From Deltaproteobacteria bacterium (lineage in GTDB: Bacteria; Myxococcota; UBA796; SXON01), in assembly GCA_947483545.1 (NCBI GenBank), contig CANKNP010000051.1:1-19184 (forward strand): a stretch of DNA of 19,184 bases, read 5' to 3'. A model generated the notes under the pieces. It saw nothing but the letters and a program-made list of their open reading frames with translations. It did not search any database and was not told the DNA's origin. Below are positions 9,455 to 15,730 of the stretch, one piece after another. The stretch's first letter is position 1, and each line of letters opens with the position of its first letter. The position numbers and the translations under genes were made by a program.

Positions 9455-10783
9455 TCACGCGACAGGCCCTTTGCAGAGCCGCTCAAGCTGCTCGATCTCG
9501 GCGCGGATGTTCGGATCGCGATCCGCGCTCTCCTCGACCCGATTGCAGGCGTACTGAACCGTCGAGTTGTCACGGCCGAAGGCGCGCCCGATCTCGGGGA
9601 AGGACAGGCCGGTGATCTTCCGGGTCAGGTACATCGCCATTTGTCGAGGCCAGGCGATGTTCGCCGGGCGGCGGTTGCCGAGGATGTCGCTCACGCGGAT
9701 GTGGTAGTGGTCCGCCACCCGCGTGACGATCCGCTCGGGGGTGGGCGGGGGGGCTGCGGGCCGGATCACGTCCTGCATCCGCTGGTTGATGAATTCCTGG
9801 GTGATTGGCGTCCGATAAAATGCGTGCAACGCGGAGAGTCGCTTCAGGACGCCCTCCAGCTCTCGCACGTTGGACCGGACCCGCTCGGCGATGGTGTACT
9901 GCACGTCGCTTGGGATCACAAGGCGCATCGCCTCGGCCTTCTTCGCGAGGATCGCCATCATCGTCTCGACGTCCGGCGGCTGCACGTCGGCCAGCAACCC
10001 CTGCTCAAAGCGGGTGCGCAGGCGGGGTGCGAGCTTGCCCAGGTTTCGAGGGGGCTCATCGGCGGTGATCACCACCTGCTTGCCGTTCCCCTTCATGGCC
10101 TCGAAGATGTGAAAGAGCTCCTCCTCCGTGCGTTCGCGCCCTTGCACGAACTGGATGTCGTCCAGGATGAGCACATCCACGTCCGTTCGGAACCTCTCCT
10201 TGAACTCGAGCGTGGCTTTGTTCTGGATCGCCCGGACCATTTGCTCGAAGAACTGCTGCCCGGTGTAGTAGCAGACGTTCAGGTGCGGGTGTGCCTGCTC
10301 GACCCGGTTCCCGATGGCGTGAGAGAGGTGGGTTTTTCCAAGGCCGGTACATCCGTAGACGAAGAGCGGGTTGTAGACGACCCCGGGGGTCTCGGAGACG
10401 GCGATGGCCGCGGCGTGGGCGAACTCATTGCAGCGGCCCACCACGAAGTTCTCGAAGATCATCGACCGATCGACGGTGGGGATCGGGCGTCGCGCCACGC
10501 TCGGAGATGCGCTCGCCGTGCGGGGCGAGCCTTCGCCGAGGAACTCCACGGTCACGGTGCGCCCGAACACCTCGCTGCATGCACCGACGATCTCGGCGTG
10601 CAGGTTCTCGCTGATCCAGTCATGGTGCCATCGGGAGCTGGTGCGGAACACCACGTGGCGGGCGTTCTGGAGGTCCGGAAACACGGCCTCGGCCACGAGG
10701 CCCGGGCGCACCCACGCCTCCATCTCCCCATCGCCGATCTTGGCTTCGAGGGTGGTGCAGAAGCGGGTCCAGAAGGCATTCAT
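9455..10783 (-). CDS. dnaA: Chromosomal replication initiator DnaA, 442 aa
   Basis: DnaA binds DnaA boxes at oriC, oligomerises with ATP and opens the duplex. Domain I covers about residues 1-75, with a short linker to about 105. The AAA+ domain has Walker A GCTGLGKT at 144-151, Walker B LILDDI at 205-210, the arginine-finger region RLRTRF at 254-259, and sensor II NVRELEGVLKRL with Arg307. Domain IV runs from about 345, with the signature helix FPEIGRAFGRDNSTVQYA at 395-412. Two oddities stand out. Walker A has Cys-Thr where Gly-Val or similar is common. The signature reads FG-RDNSTV where most DnaA proteins have FGGRDHTTV: one Gly is missing, and His and Thr become Asn and Ser. Length and all other motifs are normal, so the protein is probably functional. 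The start ATG at 10783 lacks an obvious Shine-Dalgarno. Confidence 0.98.
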   Translation of the reverse strand: MNAFWTRFCTTLEAKIGDGEMEAWVRPGLVAEAVFPDLQNARHVVFRTSSRWHHDWISENLHAEIVGACSEVFGRTVTVEFLGEGSPRTASASPSVARRPIPTVDRSMIFENFVVGRCNEFAHAAAIAVSETPGVVYNPLFVYGCTGLGKTHLSHAIGNRVEQAHPHLNVCYYTGQQFFEQMVRAIQNKATLEFKERFRTDVDVLILDDIQFVQGRERTEEELFHIFEAMKGNGKQVVITADEPPRNLGKLAPRLRTRFEQGLLADVQPPDVETMMAILAKKAEAMRLVIPSDVQYTIAERVRSNVRELEGVLKRLSALHAFYRTPITQEFINQRMQDVIRPAAPPPTPERIVTRVADHYHIRVSDILGNRRPANIAWPRQMAMYLTRKITGLSFPEIGRAFGRDNSTVQYACNRVEESADRDPNIRAEIEQLERLCKGPVA

Positions 10784-10876
10784 GCGATGACATCCACGGG
10801 GGCCCGATGAAGGCTCCGCGCGACACGCTGGTCGTCGTCGCGGGAGTGGGTTCAGGGGGCGGCTGTTCCGTCGAAA

Positions 10877-10905
10877 CGTGTACCCGAAGGCGAGCAGTTG
10901 CTCAA
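10877..10905 (-). promoter_or_regulatory. dnaA: Candidate dnaA promoter with overlapping palindrome
   Basis: On the minus strand a -35-like TTGAGC (10900-10905) and a -10-like TACACG (10877-10882) are spaced by exactly 17 bp. The -35 matches 4 of 6 consensus bases and the -10 about 3 of 6. The perfect palindrome GAGCAGTTGCTC (10892-10903; arms GAGCA/TGCTC) overlaps the -35, so a dimeric regulator could occlude it. A leader of roughly 90 nt would precede the dnaA start. This is tentative. Confidence 0.28.
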
Positions 10906-10968
10906 GGGCGACCCAGGACGCAACTAGCAGCCACGCCGATGGCCAGATTTCGAATTGCGCCGCTATCC

Positions 10969-10977
10969 TATGGACAA
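10969..10977 (-). promoter_or_regulatory. DnaA-box-like site TTGTCCATA
   Basis: On the minus strand it reads TTGTCCATA, one base from TTGTCCACA. It lies upstream of the candidate dnaA promoter and could support DnaA autoregulation or origin activity in the divergent gap. It is a single isolated site, so evidence is limited. Confidence 0.35.
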
Positions 10978-11027
10978 GCAGACAATCTTCGAGCGTCCGT
11001 CACTTGCGTCTCGGGACCTGCTGCAAT

Positions 11028-11045
11028 AGGCGGCGCCGCCTTTTT
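11028..11045 (+). terminator. Terminator-like palindrome with T-run in the rpmH leader
   Basis: The 14 bp perfect palindrome AGGCGGCGCCGCCT runs directly into TTTTT on the plus strand. As RNA it can fold with a GCGC loop and a five-base GC-rich stem followed by five Us, like a short intrinsic terminator. No gene ends just upstream on this strand. It lies 85 bp before the rpmH start codon, so it would stop or attenuate transcription that starts in the dnaA-rpmH gap. Confidence 0.4.
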
Positions 11046-11129
11046 GGCCCCTCGTCGCGTCGCTCTCAAGCTGTGCACGTGACCCGGTGGTCCAGGTCTC
11101 GTCGGTCCCTGTTCAGGTCGGAGTTCTCC

Positions 11130-11288
11130 ATGTCCAAGCGCACGTTTCAGCCCCACAACATCCGTCGTAAGCGCACCCACGGGTTTCGGGAACGCATGTC
11201 CACCACGCCCGGCCGCGCCGTGCTGGCCCGTCGTCGCGCGAAGGGCCGCAAGCGCCTCGTCGTCGTCGTCGCCGACAAGCGCTCCTGA
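11130..11288 (+). CDS. rpmH: Large-subunit ribosomal protein L34, 52 aa
   Basis: L34 is a small, very basic protein of the 50S subunit. The conserved core is present: [18 protein letters not shown], then [18 protein letters not shown] and RKRL. The usual protein is 44-46 residues; here a short tail (VVVVADKRS) extends it to 52. The ATG at 11130 has GGAG with a 6 nt spacer. It starts the rightward operon and is followed by rnpA after 11 bp, the standard bacterial order. Confidence 0.97.
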   Translation: MSKRTFQPHNIRRKRTHGFRERMSTTPGRAVLARRRAKGRKRLVVVVADKRS

Positions 11289-11299
11289 ACCGCTGACGC

Positions 11300-11632
11300 G
11301 TGCAGCCGGCCACGGCACGCTTGCGGCGGTCCGCCGACTTCACGCGGGTGCAGTCGGAGGGTCGGCGTTTGCGTGGGACGTATTTGCAGCTGGTCGTGGC
11401 TCCGGGCGGGGCGACGACCGCCCGCTGCGGCTTTGCCGTCAGCAAGAAGGTGGGCAACGCCGTGGTGCGCAACCGCGTCAAGCGTTGGCTGCGCGAGGCT
11501 CGACGCGCCCATTCGTCGGTGTTGGGCTCGCGTGTCGTGGACCTGGTGCTGATCGCGCGACCAGGGGCGGGGGACGCTGGACTTCTGTGCCTCAGCGCGG
11601 ATGTCGCGGCGCTCTTCGCGAAGGTCACCTGA
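11300..11632 (+). CDS. rnpA: Ribonuclease P protein component, 110 aa
   Basis: RnpA is the protein cofactor of RNase P, which matures tRNA 5' ends together with its RNA subunit (not found here). The family signature is visible as FAVSKKVGNAVVRNRVKR, including the RNR motif, followed by WLREARR. The N-terminal RLRRSADFTRVQSEGRRLRG also matches the family. Start is GTG at 11300, giving a normal length. Its TGA overlaps the ATG of yidD by one base (TGATG), so the two are likely translationally coupled. Confidence 0.96.
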   Translation: MQPATARLRRSADFTRVQSEGRRLRGTYLQLVVAPGGATTARCGFAVSKKVGNAVVRNRVKRWLREARRAHSSVLGSRVVDLVLIARPGAGDAGLLCLSADVAALFAKVT

Positions 11633-11868
11633 TGTCGCGCGTGCTCCAGCGAGCGATCCTGTCGTTCATCCGTGTCTACCAGCGGGCGATCTCCTGGTGG
11701 ATGCCTCCCGTGTGCCGTTTCTATCCTTCGTGTAGCAAGTACACCGCCGAGGCCGTCAGCATCTGGGGTCCCGGCCAAGGCCTCTGGATGGGCGCAAAGC
11801 GGCTGGCCCGGTGCCATCCTTTCCACCCCGGCGGGCTCGACCCGGTGCCACGGCCGGGGGAACCGTGA
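11632..11868 (+). CDS. yidD: Membrane protein insertion efficiency factor YidD, 78 aa
   Basis: YidD is a small membrane-associated protein that assists YidC-dependent insertion. The family hallmark is seen: FIRVYQRAIS, then PPVCRFYPSCSKYTAEAV with Cys28 and Cys34, then GLWMGAKRLARCHPFHPGGLDP. An amphipathic N-terminal helix precedes it. The ATG overlaps the rnpA stop. The TGA overlaps the yidC GTG start by 4 nt (GTGA, 11865-11868), giving rnpA-yidD-yidC coupling. Confidence 0.96.
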   Translation: MSRVLQRAILSFIRVYQRAISWWMPPVCRFYPSCSKYTAEAVSIWGPGQGLWMGAKRLARCHPFHPGGLDPVPRPGEP

Positions 11869-13586
11869 GCGAGGTCGTGAAGCCCAAGGATCGCAGCGAG
11901 CAGCGTACCCTGCTTGCGATAGCGCTTTGTATGGGTGTATTTTGGGTATGGAGCGCGTTTTTCGCCCCGCCCCCGCCCGAGCCAGAGGCGGGAACCGCAG
12001 CGGAGGTCGCGGCGCTCCCGGCGGTCGCTCAAATCACGCCCAGCGCGCCTGCGTCCTTCGACGCGCCGGTGGCGACCGGGGAGCCCTGCACCGACGCGCG
12101 CGAGACCCTCCAAACCTCCGCCTTCTCGGTCTCGGTGTCCGACTGCGGCAGCGTCCGCGCGATCGACCTCCCCGGCCTCCCCGCCCCGCTGACCGTGACA
12201 CCCTGGTGGTCCTGGATCTACGCGAAGGGCTCCTCGCTGTTTGGGACGCCCGATCCGGGTCCTTGGGTGCCGTACCTGCGCACCGCAGACCATGAGGCGC
12301 TCCTGGGCCCCTCGGGCACGCTCCTGGCTGCGGGCCGTGGGGAAATCGGGCCTGCGCCTGCGACGAAGTCCACGGTCACCCGCACCGGCGAGAGCCTGAC
12401 CTGGAGCCGGACCGAGGGCCCGCTCACGACCACGCAGACGCTCGCGCCGGGCCCGAGCCCCGACCTGCTGGACGTCACGGTCACCTGGTCGGGGGACCGG
12501 CCGCTCTCCGGGCCGTTCTGGGTCTCGGTGAGCGACACGCTGGCGCCGGCGGCTGGCATCTACGACATGAACCTGCGGCTCGAAGCGACGTCCGACGCCG
12601 CGTTGGACCCGCTCCTCAACCCAGAGGAGCTGCTCGCCCCGCGGACGCTGGAGGGCCCGGCCCAGTGGATTGGCATCGGGGATCGCTACTTTCTCGCGGC
12701 GCTTGTCGCGGCGCCGGACTCCCCGGGCACGATCCGCTACGCGCCGATCGGCGTCCCTTCGGAGAAGGCGAGCACCCACCCCGTGGGCGTCTACTATGTC
12801 GCGGACACCACGCAGATCGACGCCAACAAGCCCCTGGTTGCGCGCTTCCAGCTCTTCGTCGGTCCGAAGCAGTTTGAGCGGGTCACCGAGATCGGCGGTG
12901 GGCTCGAGCATGCGGTGGACCTCGGGTTCTTTGGGTTCTTCGCCCGCATCATCCTGTTTACGCTCGACATGTTCCGGGGGATCATCCCCAGCTGGGGCCT
13001 CTCGATCATCGCGCTCACGTTCCTGGTCCGTGCGTCGCTCTACCCGCTCGCCGCCAAGGCCTTCAAGAGCGGCAAGGCCATGCAGGCGATCCAGCCCAAG
13101 GTGAAGGAACTGCAGGCCTTGTACGCCGATGACAAGGAGAAGCAGTCCCAGGAGACGATGAAGCTCTTCAAGGAGCACGGCGTGAATCCGCTCGGCGGGT
13201 GTCTGCCGATGCTCGTGCAGATCCCCGTGTTCTTCGCCCTGATCGCTGGGCTCAACGCGAGCCCGGATCTGTATGGCGCGCCGTTTCTGTACCTGCAGGA
13301 CCTCTCGATGCAGGACCCCTACGGGGTGCTCGCTGTCTTGATCATCGCGGGCATGTACATGCAGCAGCAGCTCATGCCGATGACGGGCATGGACCCCAAC
13401 CAGGTCCAGATGCTGAAGTTCATGCCCATCATCTTCGGGGTGCTGATGTTCAGCAATCCCGCTGGCCTGTCGGTCTACTACGTCATCAACACGTTCCTCT
13501 CCATCTTGCAGCAGTGGTACAACACGCGCGACAACGTGGTCACCCCCTCCGGCCCCGCGCCGGACTCCAAGGTTGCACCGGCCTGA
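11865..13586 (+). CDS. yidC: Membrane protein insertase YidC, 573 aa
   Basis: YidC inserts and folds inner-membrane proteins, alone or with SecYEG. It has the Gram-negative layout. An N-terminal anchor (about residues 15-34, LLAIALCMGVFWVWSAFF) is followed by a large periplasmic P1 domain to about residue 345. The conserved Oxa1-like core comes next: IIPSWGLSIIALTFLVRASL with its groove arginine, then the cytoplasmic loop rich in Lys/Gln, then GGCLPMLVQIPVFFAL. The final hydrophobic segments end in GLSVYYVINTFLSILQQW. The GTG at 11865 is the best start: it follows GGGGGAA and overlaps the yidD stop. An in-frame GTG at 11811 lies inside yidD and adds non-conserved residues. The C-terminal tail after the last membrane span is short. 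Confidence 0.97.
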   Translation: MSEVVKPKDRSEQRTLLAIALCMGVFWVWSAFFAPPPPEPEAGTAAEVAALPAVAQITPSAPASFDAPVATGEPCTDARETLQTSAFSVSVSDCGSVRAIDLPGLPAPLTVTPWWSWIYAKGSSLFGTPDPGPWVPYLRTADHEALLGPSGTLLAAGRGEIGPAPATKSTVTRTGESLTWSRTEGPLTTTQTLAPGPSPDLLDVTVTWSGDRPLSGPFWVSVSDTLAPAAGIYDMNLRLEATSDAALDPLLNPEELLAPRTLEGPAQWIGIGDRYFLAALVAAPDSPGTIRYAPIGVPSEKASTHPVGVYYVADTTQIDANKPLVARFQLFVGPKQFERVTEIGGGLEHAVDLGFFGFFARIILFTLDMFRGIIPSWGLSIIALTFLVRASLYPLAAKAFKSGKAMQAIQPKVKELQALYADDKEKQSQETMKLFKEHGVNPLGGCLPMLVQIPVFFALIAGLNASPDLYGAPFLYLQDLSMQDPYGVLAVLIIAGMYMQQQLMPMTGMDPNQVQMLKFMPIIFGVLMFSNPAGLSVYYVINTFLSILQQWYNTRDNVVTPSGPAPDSKVAPA

Positions 13587-13631
13587 GAGCCGTGCTGCCG
13601 CATCCTCCTCATCCGTCCTGGAGCCGTCCCC

Positions 13632-14483
13632 ATGAGCATCCCTGAGTCCCACATCGTCGCCGAAGGTCGCAGTCTGAAGGCCGCGGTCGAAGCCGCTGCC
13701 GCGCAGCTTGGCGTCCCTCCGAACCTGGTCCAGCACAAGCTGGACATGGCCCACTTTCGGTCGGCCGGGACCACCGGCGCCGAGACCGTCAAGATCTTCG
13801 CGTGGGCCAAAGACCCTGGAGACGTCGCGGCCTCGATGGATGCCGAGGCCTGGATGTCGGGGCTCCTCAAGAGCATGGGCCGCGAGGGCACCGTCCGGGC
13901 GGAGAAGCGTGAGGGGACTGTGCTCACCTACGTGGACGTGGGCGAGGCGGGTCGCCACCTGGTTGGCCGGGGCGGCAGCACGCTGCGCGCGGTCCAGTAC
14001 CTGCTGGAGACCACCATCGGACCGAAGCACCCTGGCGTGGAGTTCCGGATCGATGTGGCGCGCCCGGAAGGCGACGCCCCGCGCGAGTTCTCGGACGGCC
14101 CGCGTCGGGACGATGGTCCCCGTCGGGACGATGGTCCCCGTCGGGATGGACCCCGCGATGACCGTGGTCCCCGTCGGGATGCTCCCCGGGACGACCGCGG
14201 CCCGCGCCGGGATGATCGGGGCCCGCGCCGGGACGACCGTGGCGGGCGTGGGGACCGCGCAGGGGGCGAGCAGCGCCTGAAGGAGCTCGCCGTCAAGCTC
14301 GCGAACATGGTGGCGGACACCGGAACGTCCGAGGTTATTCGCCGCGAGTTGAACAGCTACGAGCGCCGTCTCGTACACACCGAGGTCGCGACCATCGCCG
14401 GCGTGGCCTCCCGCTCGCTCGGCGAAGGGCCTGAGAAGCGCGTCGAGATCTACCGGGTAGAAGCGGCGCGGTCCGAGGATTGA
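13632..14483 (+). CDS. jag: RNA-binding protein Jag/KhpB (Jag-N, KH, R3H domains), 283 aa
   Basis: Jag (KhpB/EloR) is an RNA-binding protein that partners KhpA and is linked to cell elongation control in Gram-positive species. Residues 1 to about 50 form the Jag N-terminal domain (VAEGRSLKAAVEAAAAQLGV). A KH domain covers about 75-145, with its GxxG loop as GRGG at 112-115. An R3H domain covers about 215-276: ELNSYERRLVHTEV with Arg245-x3-His249, then SLGEGPEKRVEIYRV. Between KH and R3H lies an unusual linker of about 58 residues made of DGPRRD/DDRGPRRD repeats. The ATG at 13632 has GGAG 8 nt upstream. The gene follows yidC by 45 bp and overlaps the next gene by 4 nt (TTGA). Confidence 0.95.
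   Translation: MSIPESHIVAEGRSLKAAVEAAAAQLGVPPNLVQHKLDMAHFRSAGTTGAETVKIFAWAKDPGDVAASMDAEAWMSGLLKSMGREGTVRAEKREGTVLTYVDVGEAGRHLVGRGGSTLRAVQYLLETTIGPKHPGVEFRIDVARPEGDAPREFSDGPRRDDGPRRDDGPRRDGPRDDRGPRRDAPRDDRGPRRDDRGPRRDDRGGRGDRAGGEQRLKELAVKLANMVADTGTSEVIRRELNSYERRLVHTEVATIAGVASRSLGEGPEKRVEIYRVEAARSED
14094..14267 (+). repeat. Charged Asp/Gly/Pro/Arg repeat linker inside jag
   Basis: This segment encodes residues 155-212 of Jag. Units of the type DGPRRD and DDRGPRRD recur about eight times, with the DNA unit cgtcgggacgatggtcccc-like and imperfectly repeated. It keeps the reading frame throughout. The linker is probably disordered, with alternating positive and negative charge that may help RNA contact. 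Such tracts expand and contract by slippage or unequal recombination. Confidence 0.8.
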
Positions 14484-15013
14484 AGATCGGGCGGCGACAC
14501 CTGCTCGCCGCCGCCGCTGCGGTAGCGGGCGCCGGTGTCGTCGGGGTGGGCGGCACGCTTGTCGCCTGGTGGGATCAGCCTGCACGCGCGCCGCTCCTTC
14601 ACCTCTCCTCAGCCGAGATCGCGCTCTTCGACGCCTTGGCAGACGCTATCTTCCCAGAGGGTGGCACCCCGCCGCTCTCCGGAGGCGACGCCAACCTCTC
14701 CCGCTACTTGGACGCTGTCCTCGCGGGGATGGCGCCGACCCAGCGAAGCTTGTTCCGCGTCGCGATGCACGGCCTCGACGCCCTCGCGCGGGTGCAGGCC
14801 GGCGGCTTCCTCGCCGAACTCCCATCGGAGGAGGTCGCGGCGGTCCTTCGCGGGTGGATGACCGCCGGGGATCCGAACCTTCGTGGGGTGGCCCAGTCGC
14901 TGCACATCTTCGTGTGTATGGCGTACCTCGCGCATCCGGAGGTTCAGGGGGTCATAGCTCCGCAGTTCAAGTGTGGGTTTGGGGGCCAGCGCGGGGGGTT
15001 CGGCTACCTATAG
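14480..15013 (+). CDS. Tat-signal gluconate 2-dehydrogenase subunit 3-like protein, 177 aa
   Basis: Subunit-3-like proteins (PF13618) are small exported partners of FAD-dependent (GMC) oxidoreductases. The N-terminus carries a twin-arginine-like signal, GRRHLLAAAAAVAGAGVVG, with Arg5-Arg6 and a long Ala/Gly/Val core. The mature part begins LSSAEIALFDALADAIFPEG, the common start of this family. It continues with helical segments to HPEVQGVI near residue 155. Start is TTG at 14480, overlapping the jag stop by 4 nt (TTGA). No GMC oxidoreductase partner lies in the window. The last residues (about 163-177, Gly-rich, ending GFGYL) look unlike the family. They read antisense into a pyrophosphatase relic, so the true C-terminus may have been altered by rearrangement. 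The family call is fairly sure; the substrate is unknown. Confidence 0.72.
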   Translation: MKIGRRHLLAAAAAVAGAGVVGVGGTLVAWWDQPARAPLLHLSSAEIALFDALADAIFPEGGTPPLSGGDANLSRYLDAVLAGMAPTQRSLFRVAMHGLDALARVQAGGFLAELPSEEVAAVLRGWMTAGDPNLRGVAQSLHIFVCMAYLAHPEVQGVIAPQFKCGFGGQRGGFGYL

Positions 15014-15096
15014 CGTCCACGATCCGGCGCGCCGGGACCAGCACCTCGGGGCCAAGCGCCGTTCGCTGCGGGTCTAGCCGCCCGAGACGAGGATCC
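15008..15096 (-). pseudogene. Relic of a pyrophosphatase-like gene (partial duplicate)
   Basis: Bases 15008-15059 align without gaps to 15421-15472 in the pyrophosphatase-like gene, with 40 of 52 identical by my count. On the minus strand this encodes ALGPEVLVPARRIV against ALGSEVLVRVRGIV in the intact gene. Several differences within the shared residues are synonymous, which suggests descent as protein-coding DNA. The same 413 bp offset also matches AGGATCC at 15090-15096, the Asp-Pro codons of the metal-binding motif, although the bases between are not similar. The first metal-binding aspartates are lost. I read this as the decayed remains of a tandem paralogue. It overlaps the extreme 3' end of the Tat-signal gene on the opposite strand. 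Confidence 0.5.
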
Positions 15097-15114
15097 TTCC
15101 TGGCTCTTCCGTAC

Positions 15115-15164
15115 CGGCCCGCTCCGGGCCGTCGTTGGCCGTCGCGTACTCGCGGCGGCCAACG
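15115..15164. other. Two adjacent stable hairpins in the convergent region
   Basis: The first hairpin has 7 bp arms CGGCCCG/CGGGCCG (15115-15121 and 15125-15131) with a 3 nt loop. The second has 14-base arms (15133-15146 and 15151-15164), CGTTGGCCGTCGCG against CGCGGCGGCCAACG, around a TACT loop. Its only mismatch is T/G, a wobble pair in RNA. Neither is followed by a T-run. They lie between convergent transcription units and form one block with the hairpins at 15199-15243. Confidence 0.6.
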
Positions 15165-15198
15165 GTCCGAGATCGTCGCCGCCTGCACGCGGGGGGTA

Positions 15199-15243
15199 GG
15201 CGCCTTCGGGCGCCGGAGGGGGGCCGGCCAGCCGGCCCCCCTC
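15199..15243. terminator. Tandem hairpins between convergent genes, probable bidirectional terminator
   Basis: The first hairpin is GGCGCC-TTCG-GGCGCC (15199-15214), a cUUCGg tetraloop on the plus strand, which is exceptionally stable in RNA. The second has perfect 13 bp arms (15216-15228 and 15231-15243), GAGGGGGGCCGGC against GCCGGCCCCCCTC, with a 2 nt loop. The second hairpin begins inside the stop codon of the minus-strand pyrophosphatase-like gene. No T-run follows on either strand, so strength must come from stem stability or Rho. The plus-strand rpmH-to-Tat-gene transcript also ends toward it. Confidence 0.6.
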
Positions 15244-15664
15244 AGAAAAGAGCCCGCCACTCCACCCCGACAAACCGCGTCTCACCGGGCTTGCCCTGCA
15301 GGAGGTTGAGCAGGCGCCGGGCGGGGGCATAGCGGGCGAAAAACGCCTCGATGTGCGCTTGTTCCCGCAGGTTGACCGGGCTGCCTGAGCAGATGAGCTT
15401 GGGGTCGTCGCACCCCGCGTCTGTAAAGCGCACGATCCCGCGCACCCGAACCAGGACCTCGGAGCCGAGCGCACGCGGGGGCCCGAGCACCAAGGCGTCC
15501 GCAGGATCCCCGTCGGTCGAGAGTTGGTCGCGCACGCAGCCGTAGTTGTACGGGCTCGGAAAGGGCGAGAGGTACTCGATCACGAGCCCCCCATCGCGCC
15601 ATTCGCGCTTGAGGTAGCTGCCCTTCGGCACCTCGATGAACACGCGCACGGCCCGAAGCGACAT
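15242..15664 (-). CDS. Short divergent family I inorganic pyrophosphatase-like protein, 140 aa
   Basis: Family I pyrophosphatases hydrolyse PPi to phosphate with Mg2+. The core is recognisable: IEVPKGSYLKREW (Glu11, Lys19, Glu21), PYNYG (Tyr41), the metal-binding DGDPADAL (Asp51, Asp53, Asp56), TDAGCDDPKL (Asp82, Asp87, Lys89) and FFARY (Tyr112). Relative to E. coli PPase, the residue at the Arg43 position appears to be Tyr31 and the one at the Lys142 position appears to be Ala113. Both contact phosphate in the E. coli enzyme. It is also shorter than the usual 170-180 residues. It may be a reduced but active form or may have a changed substrate. The ATG at 15664 has no clear Shine-Dalgarno. 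It is divergent from the metalloprotease gene, 66 bp away, and ends in strong hairpins. Confidence 0.78.
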   Translation of the reverse strand: MSLRAVRVFIEVPKGSYLKREWRDGGLVIEYLSPFPSPYNYGCVRDQLSTDGDPADALVLGPPRALGSEVLVRVRGIVRFTDAGCDDPKLICSGSPVNLREQAHIEAFFARYAPARRLLNLLQGKPGETRFVGVEWRALF

Positions 15665-15730
15665 CGCCGGCGCTTAGCCCGGTTGCGAATTCCCGGGGAA
15701 CGGCATAGCGTCCAAGGGCGTGAGGTCGCC

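Larger units (their letters stand above)
10784..11129. other. Divergent dnaA-rpmH intergenic region, 346 bp
   Basis: No gene fits here. The region must hold the promoters for the leftward dnaA transcript and the rightward rpmH transcript. I see a candidate dnaA promoter (10877-10905), a 12 bp palindrome overlapping its -35, one DnaA-box-like site on the minus strand (10969-10977), and a moderately AT-rich patch at 10947-10986. A terminator-like palindrome with five Ts (11028-11045) lies upstream of rpmH. I found no convincing sigma-70 promoter for rpmH. Open frames entering this region from rpmH lack coding features. It is a second, weaker candidate for origin function. Confidence 0.5.

Noticed and set aside
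14094..14267. Possible CRISPR-like repeat array
   Set aside because: The units are short, imperfect and without unique spacers. They keep the jag reading frame as a protein linker.
11721..14585. 954-codon minus-strand open frame opposite yidD, yidC and jag
   Set aside because: It spans three real plus-strand genes and is Arg/Asp/His-rich without domains, as expected of antisense GC-rich sequence.
14967..15260. Intact 97-codon minus-strand gene over the pyrophosphatase relic
   Set aside because: Only about 25 residues resemble a pyrophosphatase, the metal-binding aspartates are missing, and the rest runs through hairpin DNA. A relic fits better.
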